Below the pieces are notes generated by a model. The model made no database searches. It saw only the letters and a program-made list of their open reading frames with translations, and was not told the origin of the DNA. Source: an uncultured Bacillota bacterium (lineage in GTDB: Bacteria > Bacillota > Clostridia > Peptostreptococcales > Anaerovoracaceae). Taken from it: 6,766 nt of DNA. This document shows positions 1-5,659 of this stretch, piece by piece. Within the stretch, counting starts at the first letter, position 1. Each line of letters opens with the position of its first letter. The stretch is from contig CAMNNG010000062.1 of the NCBI GenBank assembly GCA_946545145.1, positions 1 to 6,766 of the forward strand, given 5' to 3'. Both the position numbers and the translations under genes were made by a program.

Positions 1-1
1 G

Positions 2-775
2 GAACTCGGGTATTCGAACAAGAAACTTGCCGAGGTATCGGGCGTGCCTCTCGGCACTGTTCAGAGAATAATGTCCGGTGAGACGAAGAATCCGAGATAT
101 GAGGCCTGGAGCGCCATTGTCCGGGCTCTGCGTCCGGAAGAGTCAGGAGATGATCTTTATGGAAGACCCGCGTCGGGATCGATGTATGTAAAAGAGGCAG
201 AGTTCGCTTACGGAAAAAAGCAGGGCGGCTTCACCGTTGAAGACTACTACAGCATGCCCGACGATGTCAGGGTAGAGATCATAGACGGAGTCATCTACGA
301 TATGACCCCTGCGCCTACGCTAAGGCACCAGGACATTGCAGGGATCATTTACTCGGAACTTTTGGGCAAGGTCATGAGAGGAAAGGGGTCGTGCCACCCG
401 TTCATATCACCTGTCGACGTCCAGCTCGACCGCGATAACAGCACGATGGTCCAGCCCGATGTCGTACTCGTCTGTGATCCCGAAATACTAATTGAAGGAA
501 GGGTCATATTTGGCGCGCCTGATTTTGTTGTCGAGGTGCTGTCGCCGTCGACGAAGAAAAAGGATCTTACGATCAAATATAAAAAATATCTTGAAGCAGG
601 TGTGCGCGAATACTGGATCATCGATCCGGACAGCATGCAGATCATAACGTACTATTTTGAGGAGGATATGCTTCCGGTCATATACGGCTTCAAAGACAAA
701 GTCCCCGTCCGCATATGGGACGAGGACGGGTTCTTCATTGATTTTGGACTGATAGAGAGTTTTCTGGAGCGCTGA
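2..775 (+). CDS. XRE-type HTH / Uma2-family (DUF820) nuclease-like fusion protein, 5' partial
   Basis: The reading frame is open from base 2, so the true start is left of the window. A GTG at 44 falls inside the helix-turn-helix and is not the start. The first ~45 residues read ELGYSNKKLAEVSGV... then GTVQRIMSGETKNPRYEAW, which is the recognition-helix half of an XRE/Cro-type DNA-binding domain. After a linker, the last ~180 residues are a Uma2 domain. The hallmarks are TVEDYYSMPDDVRVEIIDG, then QPDVVLV, then PDFVVEVLSPST, a Lys-rich stretch, and YLEAGVREYWIIDP. In this family the Asp, Glu and following Lys make a PD-(D/E)XK nuclease-like active site, and all appear to be kept. Most Uma2 proteins lack an HTH, so this one may bind a specific DNA site. 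Its substrate and biological role are unknown. It ends 20 bases before the convergent hydrolase gene. Confidence 0.88.
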   Translation, partial: ELGYSNKKLAEVSGVPLGTVQRIMSGETKNPRYEAWSAIVRALRPEESGDDLYGRPASGSMYVKEAEFAYGKKQGGFTVEDYYSMPDDVRVEIIDGVIYDMTPAPTLRHQDIAGIIYSELLGKVMRGKGSCHPFISPVDVQLDRDNSTMVQPDVVLVCDPEILIEGRVIFGAPDFVVEVLSPSTKKKDLTIKYKKYLEAGVREYWIIDPDSMQIITYYFEEDMLPVIYGFKDKVPVRIWDEDGFFIDFGLIESFLER

Positions 776-778
776 GCC

Positions 779-795
779 CGGCTGTACCGCAGCCG
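779..795. terminator. short hairpin between convergent genes, possible weak terminator
   Basis: CGGCTG (779-784) pairs with CAGCCG (790-795) around a five-base loop. The hairpin fills the 20-base gap between the stop codons of the Uma2 fusion and the hydrolase. There is no T-run on either side (only CTTTCC on the plus side), so it is at best a weak, possibly bidirectional, terminator. Confidence 0.35.
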
Positions 796-1635
796 CTAGC
801 TTTCCCACTCCGCGAGCTGCTTCGCGACCATCTCGCACAGCGCGAGGCGCGTATCGGCGAAACTGTGGTTCGACGGGATGGCTCCATAGCTCAGAGCGGA
901 ACCGTCTATCGCTTCGATGTTTTCGGCGAGCCCTTTGCTGTGGTTTTTCACGGTCGATGCAGCGCATATATCATTTTCCGCTTCGATTATCATCAAAGGT
1001 TTTCCTGCCAGCTTATCGGCGATCGCCGAGAATTCATATTCAGGATGGTCTTTGAGTTCCTGCATCAGTGTTTCATAGTCTGTATCGAGCTGTTTGACGC
1101 CGTCTCTTACGAGCTCGTGTATATTCGTCCAGTCATCTCCTCCGTTCTCTATGCCGAGTCTGTACTGGAGACCGAAGTCGTACGGGGCGAAGGCGATGGA
1201 TCCTTTGATTCCTTCGCATGCCGCAGTGACGTGAAGGGTAGCAAATCCGCCCATGCTGTGGCCGATAACGAAGATGTTGTCCTTGTCGATCATATATTCA
1301 TCAGCATTGTCCTGAAGGAAGGCGAGAGCTGTTTTCGCGTCATCTATAACATTCGCGTAGAGGAACGGACCCGGGGAGCCCCAGCTTCCGGAGTAGTTCA
1401 TCGTGAGGACGTTCATTCCGCAGCGGCGGAGAGCTTCCATCATATCGAGGTTCTTGTCATTTCCCGGAAAGCCGTGGAGCAGGAGAACAGTCGGTCTTTT
1501 CTTGTCTATGCCCGCATGGCAGAGAAGCGCGTTGAACCAGCCGCGGTTTCCCGGCATGAGGATGGTGATGTTGTCGGGACCGTTTGGATCATTGCCCCAA
1601 TTCGAATCTTTGTACATCATATCAAGATCGATCAT
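796..1635 (-). CDS. alpha/beta hydrolase (serine esterase/lipase-like), 279 aa
   Basis: This is a cytoplasmic serine hydrolase of the alpha/beta-hydrolase fold; no signal peptide is visible. With the start at 1635 the key elements are LLLHGFPG (the HG oxyanion-hole region, residues 54-55), the nucleophile elbow GHSMGG with Ser127, a likely acid Asp222 in EAENDICA, and a likely base His257 in SNHSF. A full triad is therefore present at the expected spacing. The start was chosen at 1635 because an AAAGGAG ribosome site (1643-1649) lies seven bases upstream. Two ATGs further upstream (1653 and 1665) would put that site inside the gene. The family covers esterases, acyl-peptide hydrolases and dienelactone-hydrolase-like enzymes, and the substrate cannot be told from sequence. 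It is convergent with the Uma2 fusion and divergent from the aldehyde dehydrogenase. Confidence 0.9.
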   Translation of the reverse strand: MIDLDMMYKDSNWGNDPNGPDNITILMPGNRGWFNALLCHAGIDKKRPTVLLLHGFPGNDKNLDMMEALRRCGMNVLTMNYSGSWGSPGPFLYANVIDDAKTALAFLQDNADEYMIDKDNIFVIGHSMGGFATLHVTAACEGIKGSIAFAPYDFGLQYRLGIENGGDDWTNIHELVRDGVKQLDTDYETLMQELKDHPEYEFSAIADKLAGKPLMIIEAENDICAASTVKNHSKGLAENIEAIDGSALSYGAIPSNHSFADTRLALCEMVAKQLAEWES

Positions 1636-1655
1636 AATGGTTCTCCTTTCCATAG

Positions 1656-1677
1656 CGGCACTCACGCGCCGTTTTTT
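1656..1677 (+). terminator. possible plus-strand terminator / hydrolase leader hairpin
   Basis: CGGC (1656-1659) pairs with GCCG (1668-1671) and is followed on the plus strand by TTTTTT (1672-1677), resembling a terminator for antisense transcripts crossing the hydrolase gene. On the minus strand the same bases form a six-pair stem with one G-U pair and a GTGA tetraloop just upstream of the hydrolase ribosome site. Either role is possible; the stem is short. Confidence 0.3.
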
Positions 1678-1703
1678 GATTTGTTTGATAATTCACTAGT
1701 TTT

Positions 1704-1732
1704 ATTTTACAACCGCCGGCTCGTAAAAACAA
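1704..1732 (-). promoter_or_regulatory. candidate promoter of the alpha/beta hydrolase gene
   Basis: On the minus strand TTGTTT (1727-1732) and TAAAAT (1704-1709) are separated by 17 bases, a good -10 with a weak -35. Transcription would start near 1697, giving a leader of about 60 bases. The 1636-1914 gap also holds the divergent promoter of the aldehyde dehydrogenase. Confidence 0.4.
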
Positions 1733-1771
1733 TAAGCAGAGATTGCTTTCCACACTCTATTAGTAGGTAAT

Positions 1772-1800
1772 TTGTAGAAATGTGCGCTTTCTGATATAAT
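1772..1800 (+). promoter_or_regulatory. extended -10 promoter of the aldehyde dehydrogenase gene
   Basis: A consensus extended -10, TGATATAAT (1792-1800), has a weak -35 (TTGTAG, 1772-1777) at 17-base spacing. The predicted transcript starts near 1807, leaving a leader of about 108 bases before the start codon. That leader contains a GACGC/GCGTC hairpin (1823-1827 with 1839-1843) and two copies of GTCACAGG (1841 and 1867), which could take part in regulation. Confidence 0.65.
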
Positions 1801-1914
1801 TGTATTGTTGCCGGTAAGCGACGACGCACATGCTATTCGCGTCACAGGCAGCATTTTGCATTCATTGTCACAGGGAGCCGCAGTCTGGAAAATCTGAAGA
1901 TGAAGGTGAATAAT

Positions 1915-3282
1915 ATGGATAACAGGGAATTCATGAATGAGATGATCGAAAGAGCGCGCGCTGCGCAGAAGATCATCGAGGGGTACGATCAGAAAAGAAT
2001 CGATGAGCTTTGCATGATCATCGGAAAGACCGTATACGACAACGCCGAAGTCCTCGCCAGGATGGCGATCGACGAGACGGAGATGGGCGTGTATGAGGAC
2101 AAGGTCAAAAAGAACATGGGCAAGTCCAGGATCATCTGGAACGACATGAAAGGCGAAAAGAGCACAGGGATAATCGGGCGCGATGAAGAGGAAGGACTCG
2201 TATTCGTAGCAAAACCGATAGGCGTCATAGGATGCATCACTCCTGTCACTAACCCGATAGTAACTCCGATGTGCAACGCAATGTTCGCGGTCAAAGGAGC
2301 CAACGCGGCTGTTATCTGCCCGCATCCAAAGGCCAAGGCCTGCAGCTTTGAGACCGTCAGGCTCATCAGAGAGAACCTTGCAGCGGCAGGAGCTCCGGCT
2401 GACCTCGTGCAGTGCATCGAGGAGCCGACGCTTGAGCTTTCGAACCTCACTATGCAGATGTGCGACGAAAGCATCTGTACAGGCGGAGCGGCCATGGTCA
2501 AGGCTGCTTACTCATCGGGCAGACCGGCGCTTGGAGTCGGCCCGGGCAATGTGCAGTGCCTGATAGACAGAGACGTCGATCTTGAAGAGGTCATCCCGAT
2601 GATGATGGAAGGAAGGTGCTTCGACAACGGCATCATCTGCACGGGCGAGCAGGCTGCGATCGTTCCTGAGGAAAAACTCGAAGAAGCGGTCAGGATATAT
2701 GAAGAAAACGGCGCTTACTACATCGACGGCGGCGAGGAAGCAGACGCGGTCAGAGCTGCGATGTTCCCAGGCGGAAAGATGAATCCTTCGCTTGCCGGAA
2801 AGCCGGCAGCAGACGTCGCTGAAAGAGCGGGCATAGATCTCCCTGAAGGCATCAGGATGCTGCTCGTAAGACCGGAAAACTACGGCCCGGCGGACGACCT
2901 TTCGAAAGAGAAGATGGCGCCGGTGCAGACGATATATACTTACAGCACGTGGGAGGAAGCGATCGCGATAGCGGCTGCCAATTTCGAGACAGGCGGAGCA
3001 GGTCACACCGTAGCGGTGCATTCAAACAGCGAAGAGCACATCGAGGCTGCGGCCCAGGCGCTTCCTGCTTCCAGGTTCACGATCAATCAGGTCAGCTCGA
3101 CGAACAGCGGCGGCAGCTTCTTCAACGGCCTTGCGCCCACGACGACGCTTGCATGCGGCAGCTGGGGATGCAACTCACTGAGCGAGAACGTCAGCTGGAG
3201 ACATCTCTTCAACATCAGCAGGATCGCATACAAAAAAGCGGCTGCAGTGCAGCCGCCTGATGACGAGATCTGGAGTCTCTGA
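1915..3282 (+). CDS. CoA-acylating aldehyde dehydrogenase, SucD / AdhE-N-terminal type, 455 aa
   Basis: This family interconverts an acyl-CoA and its aldehyde with NAD(P)H in the cytoplasm, for example acetyl-CoA/acetaldehyde or succinyl-CoA/succinate semialdehyde. Diagnostic stretches are ETEMGVYEDKV, AKPIGVIGCITPVTNP, PHPKA, SSGRPALGVGPGN and FDNGIICTGEQ, where the last Cys (residue 242) is the expected catalytic thiol. They are followed by GAGHT and the C-terminal LACGSWG...SEN. From memory the match to Clostridium kluyveri SucD runs along the whole length, including an EIW near the C-terminus. It lacks the iron alcohol dehydrogenase half of AdhE and the N-terminal targeting tail of EutE/PduP, so it is a free-standing enzyme. 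The start at 1915 is preferred to the ATG at 1900 because GAAGGTGA (1902-1909) is well spaced for it. It is monocistronic, with no pathway partners in the window, so acetyl versus succinyl specificity stays open. Confidence 0.9.
   Translation: MDNREFMNEMIERARAAQKIIEGYDQKRIDELCMIIGKTVYDNAEVLARMAIDETEMGVYEDKVKKNMGKSRIIWNDMKGEKSTGIIGRDEEEGLVFVAKPIGVIGCITPVTNPIVTPMCNAMFAVKGANAAVICPHPKAKACSFETVRLIRENLAAAGAPADLVQCIEEPTLELSNLTMQMCDESICTGGAAMVKAAYSSGRPALGVGPGNVQCLIDRDVDLEEVIPMMMEGRCFDNGIICTGEQAAIVPEEKLEEAVRIYEENGAYYIDGGEEADAVRAAMFPGGKMNPSLAGKPAADVAERAGIDLPEGIRMLLVRPENYGPADDLSKEKMAPVQTIYTYSTWEEAIAIAAANFETGGAGHTVAVHSNSEEHIEAAAQALPASRFTINQVSSTNSGGSFFNGLAPTTTLACGSWGCNSLSENVSWRHLFNISRIAYKKAAAVQPPDDEIWSL
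3232..3256 (-). terminator. rho-independent terminator of the small-protein cassette, embedded in the aldehyde dehydrogenase gene
   Basis: On the minus strand GCGGCTG pairs with CAGCCGC (3250-3256 with 3238-3244; the symmetry extends to nine bases each side of one central base) and is followed directly by TTTTTT (3237-3232). It lies 47 bases past the stop of the secreted YD-repeat protein. It overlaps codons near the C-terminus of the convergent aldehyde dehydrogenase, where it encodes KKAAAVQPP. No T-run follows on the plus strand, so it acts one way only. Confidence 0.8.
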
Positions 3283-3303
3283 TCCGGGTCTTTATCCGGC
3301 AGA

Positions 3304-4098
3304 TCACCAGAAGAGCGCGGCAGCGTAACCGCCGCCTACCGAGATGATGGTGCTCTGAGGTCCATAAGGAATAACGTACGCATTGACGAGAGCAGTGTAT
3401 TTCGACTTGTTCTTCGTCGTGCGTGCTTTTTTGTAGCTGAAAATATACCGGGTTTCCTTTTTTGAGCCCCTGTATACCGTCGCATATTTTGCGCGGCCTC
3501 TCTTATCGTATTTGTACAGGATCTTGAATGCCGTGAAACCGTTGCCCGACATCTTTGCGATGAGCCCCTTTGTGTTCAGCGCAAGTTTGTATTCGGGAAC
3601 GAAGTCATCGGAGTTTTCAACGTATCTCTGCTCGGCGCACTTCATATTTCCATTTGAATAGTATTTGTACTTGAATTTGAACCACTCGCCGTTTTCTCTG
3701 TACTTTTTCAGGCGCTTCTTTCCATACTGGGCCTTTTCGGTCGATGAAAGCGACCTGAGCGTCGTCAGGTGTCCATTTTTGTCAAACTGAAAATACTCGC
3801 CGCCCTGGCATGTGATCTTCTTGAGCCTGCCGCTTTTGTAGTAAGCGTATTTCAGCTTTCTGGTTTCGCCCGGCGTGCACTTCGTCGTTGTGACGTGTCC
3901 CTTTTTGTTATATGTAAGCGAAGACTCGGTATCTTTGACGAACTTGCCGCCGCTGTAATTATATGATGTTATTTTTGACGGAAGATAGTAGTACTTCGTC
4001 TTTGCCTGTGCCGGCTGCAGCGTCATCACGGTCGTCATAGTAACGCAAATAAGCAGCACCATGACCAGCGAAACGCGCTTCATATATTCAGTTCTCAT
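3304..4098 (-). CDS. secreted protein with YD-like repeats, 264 aa
   Basis: The function is not recognised. The N-terminus is a classic Sec signal peptide: basic MRTEYMKR, a hydrophobic stretch from residue 9 to 27, then QPAQA with cleavage likely after residue 32. The mature part is Lys/Tyr-rich and carries loosely repeated units of the form aromatic-(N/D/K)-x-x-G, seen as LTYNKKGHV (61-69), YYKSGRL (86-92), FQFDKNGHL (103-111), YYSNGNM (146-152) and YKYDKRGRA (195-203). These resemble the YD/RHS-type beta repeats found in cell-surface and toxin proteins, but the protein is far shorter than an RHS toxin and has no toxin tip. The C-terminus (VGGGYAAALFW) is Gly-rich and hydrophobic, with no LPXTG anchor. 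A GGAGG site lies 13 bases before the ATG at 4098, longer than usual. It is the last gene of the three-gene cassette and has a strong terminator after it. Confidence 0.8.
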   Translation of the reverse strand: MRTEYMKRVSLVMVLLICVTMTTVMTLQPAQAKTKYYYLPSKITSYNYSGGKFVKDTESSLTYNKKGHVTTTKCTPGETRKLKYAYYKSGRLKKITCQGGEYFQFDKNGHLTTLRSLSSTEKAQYGKKRLKKYRENGEWFKFKYKYYSNGNMKCAEQRYVENSDDFVPEYKLALNTKGLIAKMSGNGFTAFKILYKYDKRGRAKYATVYRGSKKETRYIFSYKKARTTKNKSKYTALVNAYVIPYGPQSTIISVGGGYAAALFW

Positions 4099-4146
4099 CT
4101 TGTGTCGTTGTCCTCCAGGTAGTTCGTATTATCAGCTATCTGAGCA

Positions 4147-4227
4147 TCAGACTTTTTTGTATCCTGTGCACATTGTCAGTATAAAGCAGATAACTGTTGC
4201 CCATGCAAAGAATTTGTGTTTTTCCAT
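4147..4227 (-). CDS. 26-residue single-membrane-segment peptide
   Basis: A very short open frame runs from ATG at 4227 to TGA at 4147. It is supported by an AAGGAAAG ribosome site seven bases upstream (GGA core 4235-4237) and by its place between two co-directional genes, 23 bases after the 65-residue gene and 48 before the secreted protein. The peptide begins MEKHKFFAWATV, has one hydrophobic segment (about residues 6-21) with Cys14 and Cys20, and ends in a basic tail GYKKV. Its charge pattern (basic, hydrophobic, basic) suits a small inner-membrane peptide, a holin/type-I-toxin-like peptide, or a helper for its neighbours. No family is named with confidence. Confidence 0.6.
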   Translation of the reverse strand: MEKHKFFAWATVICFILTMCTGYKKV

Positions 4228-4250
4228 TGAACTTTCCTTCTTTTAAAAAT

Positions 4251-4448
4251 CTATTTTACAGAGCGCCACAGACGGACGTCCATCGGTCCATGTGTCGTCT
4301 TGTACTGTACCAGCTGAGTATTCCATGCTGCTCCGCCGGCAACTACGCTCTTCACTTCATTCGTCTTCGCAGCATTGGCGTATCTTGCCGAAACGGGTGC
4401 TGCCTTTCCCGTTTTTACAGATGTCTTTCTTATCGTATTGTCTTTCAT
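4251..4448 (-). CDS. small basic protein, 65 aa, unknown function
   Basis: The ATG at 4448 follows a consensus AGGAGG site (4459-4464) at ten-base spacing, and a promoter lies just upstream, so this is very likely a real gene. The protein is strongly basic, rich in Lys, Arg, Ala and Val, and has no hydrophobic signal peptide or membrane segment. It contains a Gly-Gly pair at 38-39 (NEVKSVVAGG), followed by a 26-residue C-terminal part with two Trp (AAWNTQLVQYK ... VRLWRSVK). This layout could be read as a double-glycine leader and a mature peptide, but the leader lacks the usual acidic/leucine pattern and no peptidase-transporter is nearby. It is the first gene of the three-gene cassette. No family was recognised. 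Confidence 0.7.
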   Translation of the reverse strand: MKDNTIRKTSVKTGKAAPVSARYANAAKTNEVKSVVAGGAAWNTQLVQYKTTHGPMDVRLWRSVK

Positions 4449-4493
4449 ATCGTTCTTGCCTCCTAACCAATGATGTCTTTAATGCTATATGAC

Positions 4494-4502
4494 AGTATAT
4501 CA
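4494..4502 (-). promoter_or_regulatory. extended -10 promoter of the small-protein cassette
   Basis: The minus strand reads TGATATACT, an extended -10 (TATACT at 4494-4499) differing from consensus in one base. No good -35 is seen. Transcription would start near 4487, about 40 bases before the 65-residue gene. The -10 directly abuts the T-run that ends the transporter transcript. Confidence 0.5.
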
Positions 4503-4533
4503 AAAAAACCGGCGGATTTGTACCGTGCTCCGG
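4502..4533 (-). terminator. terminator after the YdcZ transporter gene
   Basis: On the minus strand CCGG (4530-4533) pairs with CCGG (4509-4512), with an inner CGG/CCG (4523-4525 with 4513-4515) and a four-base bulge, followed by seven T (4508-4502). A second, AT-rich hairpin, ATTTGATC with GATCAAAT (4537-4544 and 4565-4572), overlaps the transporter stop codon and may help. The stems are imperfect, but the T-run is strong. Confidence 0.5.
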
Positions 4534-4566
4534 GAAATTTGATCGTTTGGATCATTGACTTCTGGA

Positions 4567-5613
4567 TCAAATAAGCGATATGAGGACGGTGCCGGCCGTC
4601 ATGAGAAGCATGCCGGCAGTCTTGACAGCAGTGACAGGTTTTTTCTCGATTCCGAGGAAGCCGGCGGCATCTATCAGAAGACCGGTGGCCATCATGCCGA
4701 CGAGATTGAGGATCGTAACGAGGCCCGCTCCGAGGACAGGCGCGCAGACTGCGTTACTGAGTACGACTATGACGCCGAAGGCGCCTCCGGTGAACATCCA
4801 CCATTTGAATCCGCCCGCCGATGAAACGACTGGATCCGCATCTGCATCACCATCACCATCACCATCGGCGCTGGCGCCATCCGGGATCTGCTTTCTGGAT
4901 CCCTGCGCCGGCTCATCAAAGATGCTGCCTTTGCCGCGGATGATGATCAGCACGATGACCAGAGCTGAGCACGAGATGAGACCGATGCTCATGGAGATGA
5001 GCGTCGTCTGAACGGATGATCCCGTAACAGTCGAAAGCGTGCCGTTGACTGCGACCTGTATGCCGCAGGCGGCTCCTCCAATAAGGGCTCCGATTATGTA
5101 GGGAATCTTTCCGGCAAGGCCCGTAGGTGAAGGCGCGTCAGGTTTTGTGCCTGCTTCTTCGGGCAGATGACTCTGCTTCTCGCGCGAGACCAGGAACACG
5201 CCAGCTATGACCAGAAGCGCGCCCACGGTCCTGATGAGGTCCATCCTGACGGTGGGGGAGCCGAAAAGGCCGAACTGATCGATCACAAGGCCTGTGATGA
5301 TCTGCCCCGTCGATACGAGGACCACGGTGTTCGCGCTGCCGAGGTGGGGCAGGCAGATCGTGTTCATCAGTATTATGACCGTTCCGCAAAGACCGCCGCT
5401 CCATATCCAAAGAGGCTGGGCGGCGACTTTTGAGAACGGTATAGCAAGGCCGCTCGTGAGAAGCGCTATCACAAAAAGAATAACAACCGCACCGCCGAAC
5501 GATGTAAGTGTCGTAAGGTAGGCGGAGCGGTTATTCTCTCTTAATCTTCCGTTGATACTCGTCTGCGTGGGCGTGGCGATGCCCGCGATCAGACCCAATA
5601 ATATAGAAATCAT
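4567..5613 (-). CDS. fused double-domain YdcZ (DUF606) family DMT transporter, 348 aa
   Basis: This is an integral membrane protein of the drug/metabolite transporter superfamily, YdcZ/DUF606 branch. Members usually have one ~150-residue domain; here two are joined. Internal duplication is visible: TQTSINGRL (16-24) matches IQVAVNGTL (185-193), and GQIITGLVIDQFGLFG (103-118) matches GMMATGLLIDAAGFLG (306-321). Domain 1 covers about residues 1-144, a polar linker 145-168, and domain 2 169-348. Domain 2 is interrupted by a hydrophilic, acidic insert (about 227-267) containing an Asp-Gly/Asp-Ala run. The substrate is unknown. The start is fixed by the family N-terminus (MISILLGLIAGIATPTQ), yet no Shine-Dalgarno precedes it. 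Six bases upstream is an in-frame ATG-TAA, and a GATAAT -10-like hexamer sits just before that, so a leaderless or coupled transcript is possible. It may be cotranscribed with the lipoprotein gene. Confidence 0.88.
   Translation of the reverse strand: MISILLGLIAGIATPTQTSINGRLRENNRSAYLTTLTSFGGAVVILFVIALLTSGLAIPFSKVAAQPLWIWSGGLCGTVIILMNTICLPHLGSANTVVLVSTGQIITGLVIDQFGLFGSPTVRMDLIRTVGALLVIAGVFLVSREKQSHLPEEAGTKPDAPSPTGLAGKIPYIIGALIGGAACGIQVAVNGTLSTVTGSSVQTTLISMSIGLISCSALVIVLIIIRGKGSIFDEPAQGSRKQIPDGASADGDGDGDADADPVVSSAGGFKWWMFTGGAFGVIVVLSNAVCAPVLGAGLVTILNLVGMMATGLLIDAAGFLGIEKKPVTAVKTAGMLLMTAGTVLISLI
4833..4868. repeat. in-frame hexanucleotide repeat in the transporter insert
   Basis: Six six-base units follow one another: on the plus strand three exact CATCAC, flanked by CATCGG, CATCTG and GATCCG. 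On the coding (minus) strand they encode the alternating Asp-Gly/Asp-Ala run of the transporter insert. The unit length of six keeps the frame if copies are gained or lost. Confidence 0.8.
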
Positions 5614-5659
5614 AGATTACATATTATCAGAAAAACGGAAAACTTCCATATAAAGTTGA
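5614..5659 (-). other. 46-base gap between lipoprotein and transporter genes
   Basis: On the minus strand AACTT and AAGTT could form a five-pair hairpin, and GGAA/TTCC a four-pair one, before GTTTTTC, a weak partial terminator. A GATAAT hexamer follows 9 bases before the transporter ATG. This is consistent either with readthrough from the lipoprotein gene or with a separate leaderless transcript. Confidence 0.3.

Noticed and set aside
865..1770. Long plus-strand open frame opposite the hydrolase
   Set aside because: It is a shadow of the hydrolase gene: composition is unlike a protein, there is no ribosome site, and the opposite strand has a full catalytic triad.
1702..2501. Minus-strand frames opposite the start of the aldehyde dehydrogenase gene
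   Set aside because: They overlap a clearly conserved gene on the plus strand and have no recognisable domain or ribosome site.
3281..3305. Possible plus-strand terminator after the aldehyde dehydrogenase (ATCCGG twice, GATC ends)
   Set aside because: The pairing needs a three-base bulge and no T-run follows, so it is not called.
4061..4492. Plus-strand frames of 61-89 residues across the small-protein cassette
   Set aside because: None has a good ribosome site; the minus strand has three frames with ribosome sites, a promoter and a terminator in consistent order.
4845..4865. Plus-strand CATCAC repeats near GGATCC sites look like a vector His-tag
   Set aside because: They lie within an intact minus-strand transporter gene, where they encode Asp-Gly in frame, and the flanking units are degenerate rather than vector-like. 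Two GGATCC sites nearby (4832, 4896) are likely chance.
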